A stretch of DNA of 64,000 nucleotides from Xylanimonas cellulosilytica DSM 15894 (lineage in GTDB: Bacteria > Actinomycetota > Actinomycetes > Actinomycetales > Cellulomonadaceae): NCBI RefSeq assembly GCF_000024965.1, contig NC_013530.1, positions 2,914,001-2,978,000 on the forward strand. The letters run 5' to 3'. The notes under the pieces were generated by a model, which was not told where the DNA came from, did not search any database, and worked only from the letters and a program-made list of their open reading frames with translations. Shown here one piece after another: positions 14,917 through 23,844 of the stretch. A program made the position numbers and the translations under genes. Every line of letters starts with the position of its first letter. Position 1 is the stretch's first letter.

Positions 14917-17207
14917 CCTCCCCGTACGCGGCCCCCGCCACGGGCCGGGTCGACCGGGACGCCCTCCTGGACCGCCACTCCCCTCGCGTGACCGCGATCG
15001 ACCCGCGCTCGCCGCTCCAGGTGGGCAACGGGGAGCTCGCCTTCACCGCCGACGTCACCGGGCTGCAGACGCTGCCGGAGTCCTACCCCGTGGCGGGGAC
15101 CGGCACCCTGCTGGGCACGATGGCCCAGTGGAGCTGGCACAGCGTCCCGTTCGACACGCTGCCCGGCGTGCCGCCCGGCACCCCGGAACCGACGATCGAG
15201 TCGACGCTGCGCGAGTACGACTCGCCGCGCGGCCCGGTCCCCTACGTCGACCTGTCGACCGAGCAGTGGGGCGAGCCGGGCGGCGAGCCGTCGCTCGCCG
15301 AGGAGTGGCTGCGCAGCAACCCGCACCGCCTCGACCTGGGCCGCATCGGCCTGTGGCTGCCCGGCGGCGTCACCGCCGACGACGTCACCGACGTCGACCA
15401 GCGGCTCGACCTCGCCACGGGAGTGCTCACCTCGGCATTCACGGTGCGCGACCAGCGCTTCCGGGTGACGACGGCGGTGCACCCCGAACGCGACGAGCTC
15501 GCGATCCGCGTCGAGCGTGCCCCCACGGCGGTCGAGCCTGTCGAAACCACCCCACCCCCGGTGGTTGAGCCCACCGAACCCACCCCACCCCGGGCGGTCG
15601 AGCCCGCCCACACCACCCCACCCCCGGTGGTTGAGCCTGTCGAAACCACCCCACACCGCGATCCGGTCTCGACCACCCCGACCACCGGACCCGCCGCCGT
15701 CGGCCTCGAGCTAGCGTTCCCATACGGCTCGCAGGCCTGGGGCGACGCCCAGGACTGGAACCACCCCGAGGCGCACACCACCACGGTGACCGCGCTCGAC
15801 GGCGGGTTCGTCGTCGGCCGGGTGCTCGACGGGACCCGGTACACGGCCGCGATCACGGTCACAGGCGTGACGCTCACGGAACCCGCGCCGCACCACATCC
15901 GGCTCGTCGCGGAGGGCGGCTCGCTGCAGGCCGTCATCGCGTTCGCCCCCGCGGTCGCGGGCTCGCCTCAGGCTGCGCTCCCCGAGGACACGTTCCCCGA
16001 CGTCGTGCGCGCGTGCGCCGACGGGTGGGGCCAGTTCTGGGCCGACGGCGCCGCGATCTCCTTCGACGGCACCGCCGACCCGCGCGCGGCCGAGCTGGAG
16101 CGCCGCATCGTGCTGTCGCAGTACGTCACGGCGATCAACTGCGCGGGCTCGACGCCGCCGGCCGAGACCGGGCTCATGCTCAACTCGTGGCGCGGCAGGT
16201 TCCACCTGGAGATGACGTGGTGGCACACGGCGGCATTCCCGCTGTGGGGCCGCCCCGCACTGCTGGAGCGCACGCTCGCCTGGTACGCGACGATCCTCGA
16301 ACCCGCCCGCGCCACGGCCGCCCGGCAGGGTTTCGCGGGGGCCCGCTGGCCCAAGCAGACCGACCCGTCCGGCGCGGAGACGCCGTCGAGCATCGGCACG
16401 TTCCTGGTGTGGCAGCAGCCGCACCCGATCTACCTGGCCGAGCTGCTCTACCGGGCGTCTCCCACCCCGCGGACGCTGCGGCGTTGGGCGCCGATCGTGC
16501 GCGCGTCGGCCGAGTTCATGGCCTCCTTCGCCTGGCCCGACGGCGACGGGTTCCACCTGCCGGCGCCGCTGGTCCCCGCGCAGGAGTCCTACGCGCGCGA
16601 GCGGGCGACCACTCGGGACCCGACGTTCGAGCTGGCGTACTGGGCGTGGGGGCTGCGCGTCGCGGTGCAGTGGTGCGAGCGGCTCGGCGAGGAGGTGCCG
16701 CCGCTGTGGCGTGAGGTGGCCGCGGGGATGTGGCGCCCGCAGCCGCGCGACGGGGTCTACCCCGCGGTCGGCGTCGAGCCGTGGACGATCCGTACCGATC
16801 ACCCGTCGATGCTCGCGGCTCTCGGCGTCGTGCCCGAGACGGGCCTGATCGACCACGACGTCATGGCGGCGACGCTCGACGACGTCGTCGCCACCGGTGA
16901 GCAGGCGTGGGACTGGGACAGCACGTGGGGCTGGGACTACCCGATGGGCGCGATGACGGCGGCCCGCCTGGGCCGCCCGGAGGCGGCCGTGGACTGGCTC
17001 CTGGCGGATCGGGGCAAGAACGAGCACCTGCCCAACGGGCACAACTTCCAGACGCCCGAGCTGCCGGTGTACCTGCCGGGCAACGGCGGGCTGCTGACGG
17101 CGGTGGCGCTCATGGCGGGCGGCTGGGACGGCGCCCCGCACCGCCCGGCCCCGGGCTTCCCGTCCACCTGGCGGGTCCAGGCGGAGGGCTTCACCCGCCT
17201 GCCCTGA
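14913..17207 (+). CDS. Putative six-hairpin (alpha/alpha-barrel) glycoside hydrolase with a repeat insertion
   Basis: The 764-residue protein has no signal peptide. An N-terminal beta-rich domain starts with 'LQVGNGELAFTADVTGLQT'. The C-terminal half (about 390–750) is helical, with 'HLEMTWWHTAAFPLWGR', 'WPKQTDPSGAETPSSIG', 'WDWDSTWGWDYPMGAMTAA' and 'NFQTPELPVYLPGNGGLLTA', resembling GH65/GH95-type (alpha/alpha)6 enzymes. I cannot assign a family. The ATG overlaps the previous stop (ATGA). Residues ~205–246 come from four copies of the dispersed repeat and lie inside the N-terminal domain. Context suggests an intracellular enzyme acting on rhamnose- or uronate-containing oligosaccharides. Confidence 0.6.
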   Translation: MTSPYAAPATGRVDRDALLDRHSPRVTAIDPRSPLQVGNGELAFTADVTGLQTLPESYPVAGTGTLLGTMAQWSWHSVPFDTLPGVPPGTPEPTIESTLREYDSPRGPVPYVDLSTEQWGEPGGEPSLAEEWLRSNPHRLDLGRIGLWLPGGVTADDVTDVDQRLDLATGVLTSAFTVRDQRFRVTTAVHPERDELAIRVERAPTAVEPVETTPPPVVEPTEPTPPRAVEPAHTTPPPVVEPVETTPHRDPVSTTPTTGPAAVGLELAFPYGSQAWGDAQDWNHPEAHTTTVTALDGGFVVGRVLDGTRYTAAITVTGVTLTEPAPHHIRLVAEGGSLQAVIAFAPAVAGSPQAALPEDTFPDVVRACADGWGQFWADGAAISFDGTADPRAAELERRIVLSQYVTAINCAGSTPPAETGLMLNSWRGRFHLEMTWWHTAAFPLWGRPALLERTLAWYATILEPARATAARQGFAGARWPKQTDPSGAETPSSIGTFLVWQQPHPIYLAELLYRASPTPRTLRRWAPIVRASAEFMASFAWPDGDGFHLPAPLVPAQESYARERATTRDPTFELAYWAWGLRVAVQWCERLGEEVPPLWREVAAGMWRPQPRDGVYPAVGVEPWTIRTDHPSMLAALGVVPETGLIDHDVMAATLDDVVATGEQAWDWDSTWGWDYPMGAMTAARLGRPEAAVDWLLADRGKNEHLPNGHNFQTPELPVYLPGNGGLLTAVALMAGGWDGAPHRPAPGFPSTWRVQAEGFTRLP
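15527..15650. repeat. Four dispersed palindromic repeats inside the putative glycosidase gene
   Basis: Two well-kept forward copies (15527–15551 and 15626–15650) flank two degenerate ones (about 15560–15584 and 15594–15618). All are in the same orientation and frame and encode variants of [10 protein letters not shown]. The degenerate middle copies suggest an older expansion than in rhaB. Confidence 0.85.
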
Positions 17208-17216
17208 GCTGCGGGT

Positions 17217-18236
17217 TCAGCGGCGGGGCGGAGCCGTGCTGCCCCGGATCACCAGGTCGGACGGGAGGCTGATGCGGGGCGTGGCCGGCGTGCGGCCCGC
17301 CGCGAGGTCCAGGAGCAGGCGCGTCGCGACGGCACCCTGCGTCGCGAGCTTCTGGTCGACCGACGTCAGCGACGGCGAGACCCAGTCGACCACGGGCAGG
17401 TCGTCGTACCCCACCACCGACAGGTCGTGCGGCACGGAGACACCCAGCTCGGTGGCGGCACGCATGACGCCGAGGGCCTGCATGTCGGAGCCGGCGAAGA
17501 TCGCCGTCGGGCGCTCCCCCTCCGGCAGCGTGAGCAGCTCGCGCCCGGCGAGGTAGCCCGTCTCGACGTAGAAGTTGCCCGAGCGGATCAGGCGCGGGTC
17601 CGCGACGAGCCCCGCCTCCATGTGCGCGCTGCGGTAGCCGTCGAGCCGGGCGCGCACGCACAGCATGTCGGGCGGGCCGCCGATGGCGGCGATGCGCGTG
17701 TGCCCCAGCGCGATGAGGTGCCGGGTCGCCTGCAGGCCGCCGGACCAGTTGTCGGTGCCGACCGAGGGGACGTCCTCGGGCGGCTCCCCGTCGGTGTCGA
17801 CGACGACGACGGGGATCGACCGGCGGGCGAGACGCTCGCGCTGGTCGGCGGACAGCGTGGCCGAGACCATCAGGACGCCCAGCGGCGGGCGGGCGAGCGT
17901 CGTGTCGACCCAGGCGTCCGGCGGCCGGTGCTTGCCGCCCAGCTCGGTGAGGATCACGGAGACCCGGTGCTCGGCGGCGGCGTTCTCCACGCCCTGCAGG
18001 ATCTCGGTCGCCCAGGGCGAGCCGATGCGGTGGAAGACGAGATCGATCAGCCCGGTCCCCTGGATCGGGGGCCCGGTGCGACGACGGCGGTAGCCGAGCC
18101 GGTCGAGCGCTTCCTCGACGCGCGCCCGGGTCGACTCGGCGACGTCGGTACGGCCGTTGATGACCTTCGAGACGGTGGGTGCGGACACGCCGACAGCGTT
18201 GGCGATGTCGGCGATCGTCGGCCGGGGCGAGGACAT
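17217..18236 (-). CDS. LacI-family transcriptional regulator
   Basis: This 339-residue DNA-binding protein has the N-terminal LacI helix-turn-helix (TIADIANAVGVSAPTVSKVI, about residues 7–26), a hinge helix, and a periplasmic-binding-protein-like effector domain ending with 'PHDLSVVGYDDLPVVDWVSPSLTSV'. It probably represses the surrounding sugar genes until a sugar ligand binds. The ATG at 18236 has CGGAGA eight bases upstream; an earlier GTG (18254) would place that site inside the gene. It is transcribed away from the second importer. Candidate targets are its own upstream dyad and the TGNNAACGTTNNCA-like sites, but which motif it reads cannot be told by eye. Confidence 0.88.
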   Translation of the reverse strand: MSSPRPTIADIANAVGVSAPTVSKVINGRTDVAESTRARVEEALDRLGYRRRRTGPPIQGTGLIDLVFHRIGSPWATEILQGVENAAAEHRVSVILTELGGKHRPPDAWVDTTLARPPLGVLMVSATLSADQRERLARRSIPVVVVDTDGEPPEDVPSVGTDNWSGGLQATRHLIALGHTRIAAIGGPPDMLCVRARLDGYRSAHMEAGLVADPRLIRSGNFYVETGYLAGRELLTLPEGERPTAIFAGSDMQALGVMRAATELGVSVPHDLSVVGYDDLPVVDWVSPSLTSVDQKLATQGAVATRLLLDLAAGRTPATPRISLPSDLVIRGSTAPPRR

Positions 18237-18266
18237 CGGTGTTCTCCGGATCACGAGGGCTTCGCG

Positions 18267-18277
18267 CGAAAATTTCG
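18267..18277. promoter_or_regulatory. CGAAA-A-TTTCG dyad upstream of the LacI gene
   Basis: An 11-bp dyad, CGAAAATTTCG, lies 31 bp before the LacI gene start. It matches the CGAAANTTTCG form reported for xylan-utilisation operators of Streptomyces LacI-type regulators. Autoregulation is a reasonable inference. A similar site lies upstream of the xylanase gene that starts at 55687. Confidence 0.45.
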
Positions 18278-18395
18278 GCGCGCTCGGAGCCTATACAGAC
18301 GCCGCAGGCCGTAACCAAGCCGTTGCCATCTCATCGTGCAACCGGCACCGGAGGGGGGTGCAGAATCGGCCATCCCCCGTTTCGCGGCGCCTGCC

Positions 18396-18410
18396 GTGGA
18401 TAGCGTCCAC
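18396..18410 (+). promoter_or_regulatory. Dyad over a -10-like box upstream of the LplB-type permease gene
   Basis: GTGGA-TAGCG-TCCAC is a perfect 5-bp dyad whose centre overlaps a -10-like TAGCGT (18401–18406). It lies about 120 bp before the first gene of the importer operon. The remaining 18237–18532 gap holds the CGAAA dyad and no visible gene. Confidence 0.35.
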
Positions 18411-18532
18411 CTCGCAATGTTCACGGCTGGGCCTCCGAAACCTTCGGTCAGGGCACCCCGCGAACCCGCCGTCCGGCGGGGCCGCACCAGCCACAGACCC
18501 AGGGCACGGATGCCCGGAAACTGGAGTGCAGG

Positions 18533-19540
18533 GTGGCGCATCAGCTCACACCGGTACCAGTAGGTGCCGCGGTTGCGGGGGGCGGTGAAATCACCACCTC
18601 CGGCGAACCACGCTTCCTCGGTCCGACGACCGTGCGCAAGCGTGGCCTCCGCATGGCACTGCGCCGCAACTGGCAGCTCTACACGCTGGCCGTGCTGCCG
18701 ATCACGCACCTCATCCTCTTCGCCTACGTGCCGATGTTCGGCGCGATCATCGCGTTCCGCCGCTTCCGCCCGGGCGGCTCGCTGATCGGCGACGAGTGGG
18801 TCGGCCTCCACTTCTTCCGCCTCGCGTTCTCGACGCCGGACTTCTGGTCGGCGTTCTGGAACACGGTGATCCTCGGCGGTCTCTGGTTCGTCATCGGGTT
18901 CCCGCTGCCGATCATCCTGGCGCTGCTGCTCAACGAGGTGCGCGCCCGGAAGTTCAAGCGGACCGTGCAGACCATCACGTACCTGCCGCACTTCATGTCG
19001 ATCGTCATCGTGTCGGGTCTGGTGCTCCAGCTCGTCTCGCGTGACGGTGCGTTCAACCAGATGCTCGGCTGGTTCGGTGCCGAACCGGTGATCTGGATGC
19101 AGCAACCGGAAGCGTTCCGGCCCATCTGGATCATCTCCGAGGCCTGGCAGACGGTCGGCTGGGGCACGATCCTCTATCTCGCCGCGCTGACGACGGTCGA
19201 CGATCAGCTCTACGAAGCGGCCCGCATCGACGGCGCCAACCGCTGGCAACAGACGTGGCACGTCACGTTGCCAGGCATCCGGCCGACCATCGTCGTGCTC
19301 ATGGTCCTGAACATCGGCACCTTCATGGGCGTCGGGTTCGAGAAGGTCCTGCTGCTGCAGAACCCGCTGATCAACTCGACGGCCGACGTGCTCTCGACCT
19401 ATCTGTTCCGGATCGGTATCGCGGGCGGGCAGTTCTCGTTCGCCACCGCCATCGGCCTGATGCAGTCGGTCATCGGCCTCATCCTCATCGTGAGCGCGAA
19501 CTTCGTCTCGCGGAAGCTTGTTGGGAGCTCGCTGTGGTGA
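18533..19540 (+). CDS. ABC transporter permease, LplB/YteP type
   Basis: The 335-residue protein has an extended N-terminus, about six membrane helices and the EAA loop 'EAARIDGAN'. It matches the LplB/YteP branch of CUT1 permeases ('VPMFGAIIAFRRFRPG' and 'FEKVLLLQNPL' are typical). In Bacillus, relatives import pectin-derived or complex oligosaccharides. The GTG at 18533 has GGAG seven bases upstream. It begins an operon with the LplC-type permease, binding protein, GH39 enzyme and YesL protein. Confidence 0.87.
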   Translation: MAHQLTPVPVGAAVAGGGEITTSGEPRFLGPTTVRKRGLRMALRRNWQLYTLAVLPITHLILFAYVPMFGAIIAFRRFRPGGSLIGDEWVGLHFFRLAFSTPDFWSAFWNTVILGGLWFVIGFPLPIILALLLNEVRARKFKRTVQTITYLPHFMSIVIVSGLVLQLVSRDGAFNQMLGWFGAEPVIWMQQPEAFRPIWIISEAWQTVGWGTILYLAALTTVDDQLYEAARIDGANRWQQTWHVTLPGIRPTIVVLMVLNIGTFMGVGFEKVLLLQNPLINSTADVLSTYLFRIGIAGGQFSFATAIGLMQSVIGLILIVSANFVSRKLVGSSLW

Positions 19541-20460
19541 TCGATAACGCAACCCCCGACGTCTCGGCGGTCCGCCAGTCGCTGATCACCGTCAAGGACA
19601 CCCGCGGCACCAAGCTGTTCCGCTGGTTCAACTACGCGTTCCTGACGGTGCTGTGCGCGGTGACGATCTTCCCGTTCATCAACCTCATCGCGATGGCGTT
19701 CTCCTCGGAGGGCGCGATCCGCGCCCGCCGGGTCAACCTGTGGCCGGTCGGGTTCAACACGACCACGTTCCAGGGCGTGCTCAGCAACGAGCTGTTCTGG
19801 ACGAACTACCGCAACACGGTGGTCTACACCGTGCTGTACACGGTCATCGCGATGATCCTGACGACCTGCTTCGCCTACGTGATCAGCCGGCCCGACCTGC
19901 CGGGCCGCAAGGCCATGACCGGCCTGGCCGTGTTCACGATGTTCTTCGGCGGCGGCATGGTCCCCCACTTCGTGGTGGTGGGCACCTGGTACGGCCTGCG
20001 CAACACGATGTGGGCCGTGATCCTGCCGGGCGCGCTGAGCGTGTTCAACCTGCTGGTGATGAAGTCGTTCTTCGAGAACTTCCCCAAGGAGCTCGAAGAG
20101 GCCGCCTCCATCGACGGCCTGAACACCTACGGCGTGTTCGCCCGCATCGTGCTCCCGCTGTCGAAGGCCGTCCTCGCGACGATGACGCTCTTCTACGCGG
20201 TGTCGATGTGGAACTCCTGGTTCAGCTCCATGATGTTCCTCTCGGACCGCAATCTGCAGCCGGTCACCATGTTCCTGCGCAACCTGATCGCGGGCTCGCT
20301 GGCCCCCACCGAGGTCGGTGACCAGGCCGACTCCGCGCAGATCGGCGCGAACATCCAGGCCGTGACGATGCTGCTCACGGTGCTGCCGATCATGTTCGTC
20401 TACCCCTTCGTCCAGAAGTACTTCGTGTCGGGCGTCATGCTCGGCTCGGTCAAGGGCTAA
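19534..20460 (+). CDS. ABC transporter permease, LplC/YtcP type
   Basis: The 308-residue protein has six membrane helices and the EAA loop 'EAASIDGLN', the partner of the LplB-type permease with which it overlaps by seven bases. Two adjacent GTG codons (19534, 19537) can serve as start; GGGAG at 19523–19527 fits either. 'FTMFFGGGMVPHFVVV' is characteristic of this permease branch. No ATPase gene is present in the operon. Confidence 0.87.
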   Translation: MVIDNATPDVSAVRQSLITVKDTRGTKLFRWFNYAFLTVLCAVTIFPFINLIAMAFSSEGAIRARRVNLWPVGFNTTTFQGVLSNELFWTNYRNTVVYTVLYTVIAMILTTCFAYVISRPDLPGRKAMTGLAVFTMFFGGGMVPHFVVVGTWYGLRNTMWAVILPGALSVFNLLVMKSFFENFPKELEEAASIDGLNTYGVFARIVLPLSKAVLATMTLFYAVSMWNSWFSSMMFLSDRNLQPVTMFLRNLIAGSLAPTEVGDQADSAQIGANIQAVTMLLTVLPIMFVYPFVQKYFVSGVMLGSVKG

Positions 20461-20529
20461 GACACACCCCCTCTTTAGCGAATCCCCACCGCGTCGTACG
20501 ACGGCGTACCCCCAAGAAGGAGAAACACA

Positions 20530-22203
20530 GTGAGGATCAACCGAAAGGCCGCGGGTCTGACCGCGACCGCCATCACCGTGGCGATGCTCGCCGCGGCCTG
20601 CGGCGGCGGTGCCGCAGAGACCCCCGGCGACACCGACACCAACGGTGCCGCGGGCAACGGCTCGCTCATCCCCGAGTCGGGTCGCGTCGGCGCCATGGAG
20701 ACCTTCGAGGTCGGGGACACGTTCCAGGCCTCCGAGCAGATCACGCTCGACATGCTCTACCGCGTGCACCCGAACTACCCGATCGAGGACGACTGGCTGA
20801 TCGTCCAGACGTTCGAGGACATGGGCGTCACCCTGGACCGCGAGGACGTCCTCTTCGCCGACTGGGACACCCGTCGTTCCATGCTGATCGCCTCGGGTGA
20901 CTTCCCGACCTTCGTCCCCGTCGTCTGGGGCGGCCAGGAGGCCGCGTGGTGGGCCGGCGGCAACCTGCTGCCCATCTCGGACTTCCTCGAGTACATGCCG
21001 CACGCCTCGCACTACATCGAGGAGTGGGGCGTCGCGGACGAGCTGGAGACCCGTCGTCAGGAGGACGGCGCGATCTACAACCTCCCCGGCTTCCGCGAGA
21101 TGCCGAACATCGAGTCGTCGTTCCTCATCAACGTGGACATGTTCGAGGCGGCCGGCGCGCCGACCGAGTTCGCCACGTTCGACGAGTTCGCCGCCGCGAT
21201 GAAGCTCGTCCAGGAGCACGGCGAGGTCGACTACGCCTACTCCCCGCGCTGGAACACCCAGGCCGGTGGCGCGCTGGGCGGCGCCATGCAGATCGCCGCG
21301 CCGAACTTCGGCACCACGGCTGGCTGGAACCGTGAGGTCGCCATCTTCGACCACGACGCGGGCGAGTTCGTCCCGCGCGTGGCCACCGACGGCTACCGCG
21401 ACCTGGTCGCCTGGTTCGCTGGCCTGACCGAGGCCGGCGTGCTCGACCCCGAGGTCACGCAGGAGGACGACGCGGCGGTCGCGAAGTTCATCAACGGCCG
21501 CTCGGCCGTCATCGAGACCAACCCCGGTGAGATGGACGGTTCGATCCGTCGCGGCGCCGATGACCTGGGCATCGACCTGAACGTCAAGATGATCACGGTG
21601 CCCGCGGGCCCGGCCGGCAACTACATCACCGGTGGCCAGCTCGGCCCGGGCTTCGTGCTCAACTCCTCCATCCAGGACAGCCCGTACTTCCTGGCCACCC
21701 TGCAGTTCCTCGACTGGATCTTCTTCTCCGAGGACGGCCGCGAGTTCGCCCTCTGGGGCGTCGAGGGCGAGACCTTCGAGCGCGACGCCGACGGCTTCCC
21801 CGTCCTGGCCGAGGCCCTGGGCGGCGCCGACGCCAACGCGACCGAGATCCTGCAGCAGGAGTTCGGCTTCCGTGACGGTGTCTGGATGCAGAACTGGGGC
21901 GGCTCGAACGCCCTCCTGCAGTCGGGTATGACCCCCGAGGTCCGCGAGTGGCACTCCGCCATGAGCGAGATCAAGACCGCGCTCCCCGTCAACCCGGCGG
22001 CCCCGATGACGGAGTCCGAGAACGAGCAGATGACGCTCGTCGAGGAGAGCACGCGCGCCCGTACCGAGGAGGGCATCGCCCAGTTCATCCTGGGTAACCG
22101 CTCGATGGACGAGTGGGACGCCTTCGTCCAGGAGGTCCTCTCGGCCGGTGCCCAGCAGATCACCGATCTGATGAACACCGCCCACCAGCGGGCCCAGGGC
22201 TGA
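20530..22203 (+). CDS. ABC transporter substrate-binding lipoprotein (LplA/YesO-like)
   Basis: The 557-residue exported lipoprotein has a signal peptide ending in lipobox LAAAC and a glycine-rich linker. It is large, as usual for binding proteins paired with LplB/LplC permeases, and should bind an oligosaccharide at the cell surface. The GTG start has AAGGAG upstream. It lies 69 bp after the permease gene, and a strong hairpin follows it. Its link to GH39 xylosidase and YesL suggests xylo-oligosaccharide or rhamnogalacturonan fragments; the ligand is not certain. Confidence 0.85.
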   Translation: MRINRKAAGLTATAITVAMLAAACGGGAAETPGDTDTNGAAGNGSLIPESGRVGAMETFEVGDTFQASEQITLDMLYRVHPNYPIEDDWLIVQTFEDMGVTLDREDVLFADWDTRRSMLIASGDFPTFVPVVWGGQEAAWWAGGNLLPISDFLEYMPHASHYIEEWGVADELETRRQEDGAIYNLPGFREMPNIESSFLINVDMFEAAGAPTEFATFDEFAAAMKLVQEHGEVDYAYSPRWNTQAGGALGGAMQIAAPNFGTTAGWNREVAIFDHDAGEFVPRVATDGYRDLVAWFAGLTEAGVLDPEVTQEDDAAVAKFINGRSAVIETNPGEMDGSIRRGADDLGIDLNVKMITVPAGPAGNYITGGQLGPGFVLNSSIQDSPYFLATLQFLDWIFFSEDGREFALWGVEGETFERDADGFPVLAEALGGADANATEILQQEFGFRDGVWMQNWGGSNALLQSGMTPEVREWHSAMSEIKTALPVNPAAPMTESENEQMTLVEESTRARTEEGIAQFILGNRSMDEWDAFVQEVLSAGAQQITDLMNTAHQRAQG

Positions 22204-22237
22204 CCTGACGCCCTGAGCACCACCCCGCAGCACCCGT

Positions 22238-22275
22238 GACCGCCGCCCGTCAGCCTCGTCTGGCGGGCGGCGGTC
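22238..22275 (+). terminator. GC-rich hairpin after the binding-protein gene
   Basis: GACCGCCGCCCGTCAG (22238–22253) pairs with CTGGCGGGCGGCGGTC (22260–22275), 15 Watson–Crick pairs plus one G·T, loop of 6. No T-run follows. It probably trims transcription between the binding-protein gene and the GH39 gene. Confidence 0.6.
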
Positions 22276-22309
22276 CGCATATCCACCCCCACACCCGCAA
22301 GGAAGTCCT

Positions 22310-23842
22310 GTGAGCACCGTCGTCGTCCCCCAGACCCCGATCGCGTCCCAGTCCGATGCCTGGCGCAAGGTGGTGGGCACCTGCCACATGGTGATGGGCC
22401 TGCGCAAGGACTATCTGGACTCGCTGCGTGTGGTGCAGGCGGAGATCGGGTTCGAGCACATTCGTGGGCACGGCATCTTCCATGACTGGATGGGGGTGCT
22501 GCGCCGGTATGACGTGGCCGGGCATGCGGGGACCCGGTATGTGTGGACGTATCTGGACCAGATCGTCGATGCGTATCTGGAGGTGGGGATCAAGCCGTTC
22601 CTCGAGCTGGGGTTCATGCCCGAGGCGCTCGCCTCGGGTCCGGAGACGGTGTTCTGGTGGAAGGGGAACATCACCCCGCCGGCGGACTACGCCGAGTGGA
22701 ACGCGTTGGTGGCGGCCACGCTGCGGCATCTGATCGCCCGGTACGGGCGCGATGAGGTGTTGTCCTGGCCGGTCGAGGTGTGGAACGAGCCGTCCCTGCC
22801 CGAGTTCTGGAAGGACGCGTCCAAGGCGGAGTACTTCCGCCTGTACGAGGAAACGGCGAAGACGGTCAAGGATGTCGATGCCGGGTTCCAGGTCGGCGGC
22901 CCGGCCACCTCCCCGCAGGCCGACGACTGGTATGTGCCGTTCGCGGAGCACACCGACGCCACCGACACCCCGGTGGACTTCTTCTCCTTCCACGCCTACG
23001 CGACCGGCCCGGCCCAGCACGTCCCGTTCGGGGTCTACCAGACCATGCACGGTGCGGGCAGCCTGCTCGAGCAGTTCGCCCGGCCCCGCACGATCCTGGG
23101 CGGGCACCGCCTGGCGTCGGTGCCGCACCACGTCACCGAGTTCAACACGTCCTACCGGCCCGACAACCCGGTACACGACACCGCGTACAACGCGGCCTAC
23201 CTCGCCCCGACCCTGGTCGGTGGCGGGGACCTGGTGGACTCGTTCTCCTACTGGACGTTCTCGGACATGTTCGAAGAACAAGGCGTGCCCGCGGCGATCT
23301 TCCACGGCGGGTTCGGGCTGCTGACCCACCGGCAGATCAAGAAGCCCACCTACCACCTGTACGCGTTCATGGCCCGCCTGGGCACCCAGGTCCTGGCCCG
23401 CGGGGATGACCACCTCGTGACCCGGCACGACGACGGCCGCATCACCGTGCTCGCCTGGCAACCCGTGGGCGGCACCGACGACCCCACCGAGCCCGACACG
23501 CACACCCTGCGCCTGTCCATCCCCCTGACCCGGCCCGACGGCACCACCCCCGCCACCGCGTACGTCCACCGCCGCCGCGTCAACAACCACGACGGCAACG
23601 CGTTCACCGCCTGGCAACAGCTCGGCCGCCCCGCCTCACCCACCACCCGCCAGCTCGACCGCCTCTACGAAGCCGCCGAACCCACCGTGACCCACCACGC
23701 CACCGACGTCGCCCCCGGCATCGGCCGCATCGATCTGCCCCTGACCCTCGCCCACCACGAGATCACCCTCATCGAGATCGACCCCGTCACCGACGAAACC
23801 CCCACCTGGATCGACGACACCCGCATCCTCGGTAGGTTCTGA
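22310..23842 (+). CDS. Glycoside hydrolase family 39 beta-xylosidase
   Basis: The 510-residue enzyme has a TIM-barrel with GH39 hallmarks: 'VEVWNEPSLPEFW' with predicted acid/base Glu160, and 'HHVTEFNTSY' with predicted nucleophile Glu277, followed by a C-terminal beta-domain. It should release xylose from xylo-oligosaccharides. No signal peptide, so it acts inside the cell on imported substrate. GTG 22310 has AAGGAAG upstream. Codon choice in the first third looks more T-rich at third positions than in neighbours. It is followed after two bases by the YesL-like gene. Confidence 0.85.
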   Translation: MSTVVVPQTPIASQSDAWRKVVGTCHMVMGLRKDYLDSLRVVQAEIGFEHIRGHGIFHDWMGVLRRYDVAGHAGTRYVWTYLDQIVDAYLEVGIKPFLELGFMPEALASGPETVFWWKGNITPPADYAEWNALVAATLRHLIARYGRDEVLSWPVEVWNEPSLPEFWKDASKAEYFRLYEETAKTVKDVDAGFQVGGPATSPQADDWYVPFAEHTDATDTPVDFFSFHAYATGPAQHVPFGVYQTMHGAGSLLEQFARPRTILGGHRLASVPHHVTEFNTSYRPDNPVHDTAYNAAYLAPTLVGGGDLVDSFSYWTFSDMFEEQGVPAAIFHGGFGLLTHRQIKKPTYHLYAFMARLGTQVLARGDDHLVTRHDDGRITVLAWQPVGGTDDPTEPDTHTLRLSIPLTRPDGTTPATAYVHRRRVNNHDGNAFTAWQQLGRPASPTTRQLDRLYEAAEPTVTHHATDVAPGIGRIDLPLTLAHHEITLIEIDPVTDETPTWIDDTRILGRF

Positions 23843-23844
23843 CC

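Noticed and set aside
18237-18532. Riboswitch in the leader of the second importer
   Set aside because: Only short dyads were found; no known riboswitch core could be recognised by eye.
19399-22407. 1002-codon minus-strand open frame across the second importer
   Set aside because: It runs antisense to two clear ABC genes and has no domain signal.
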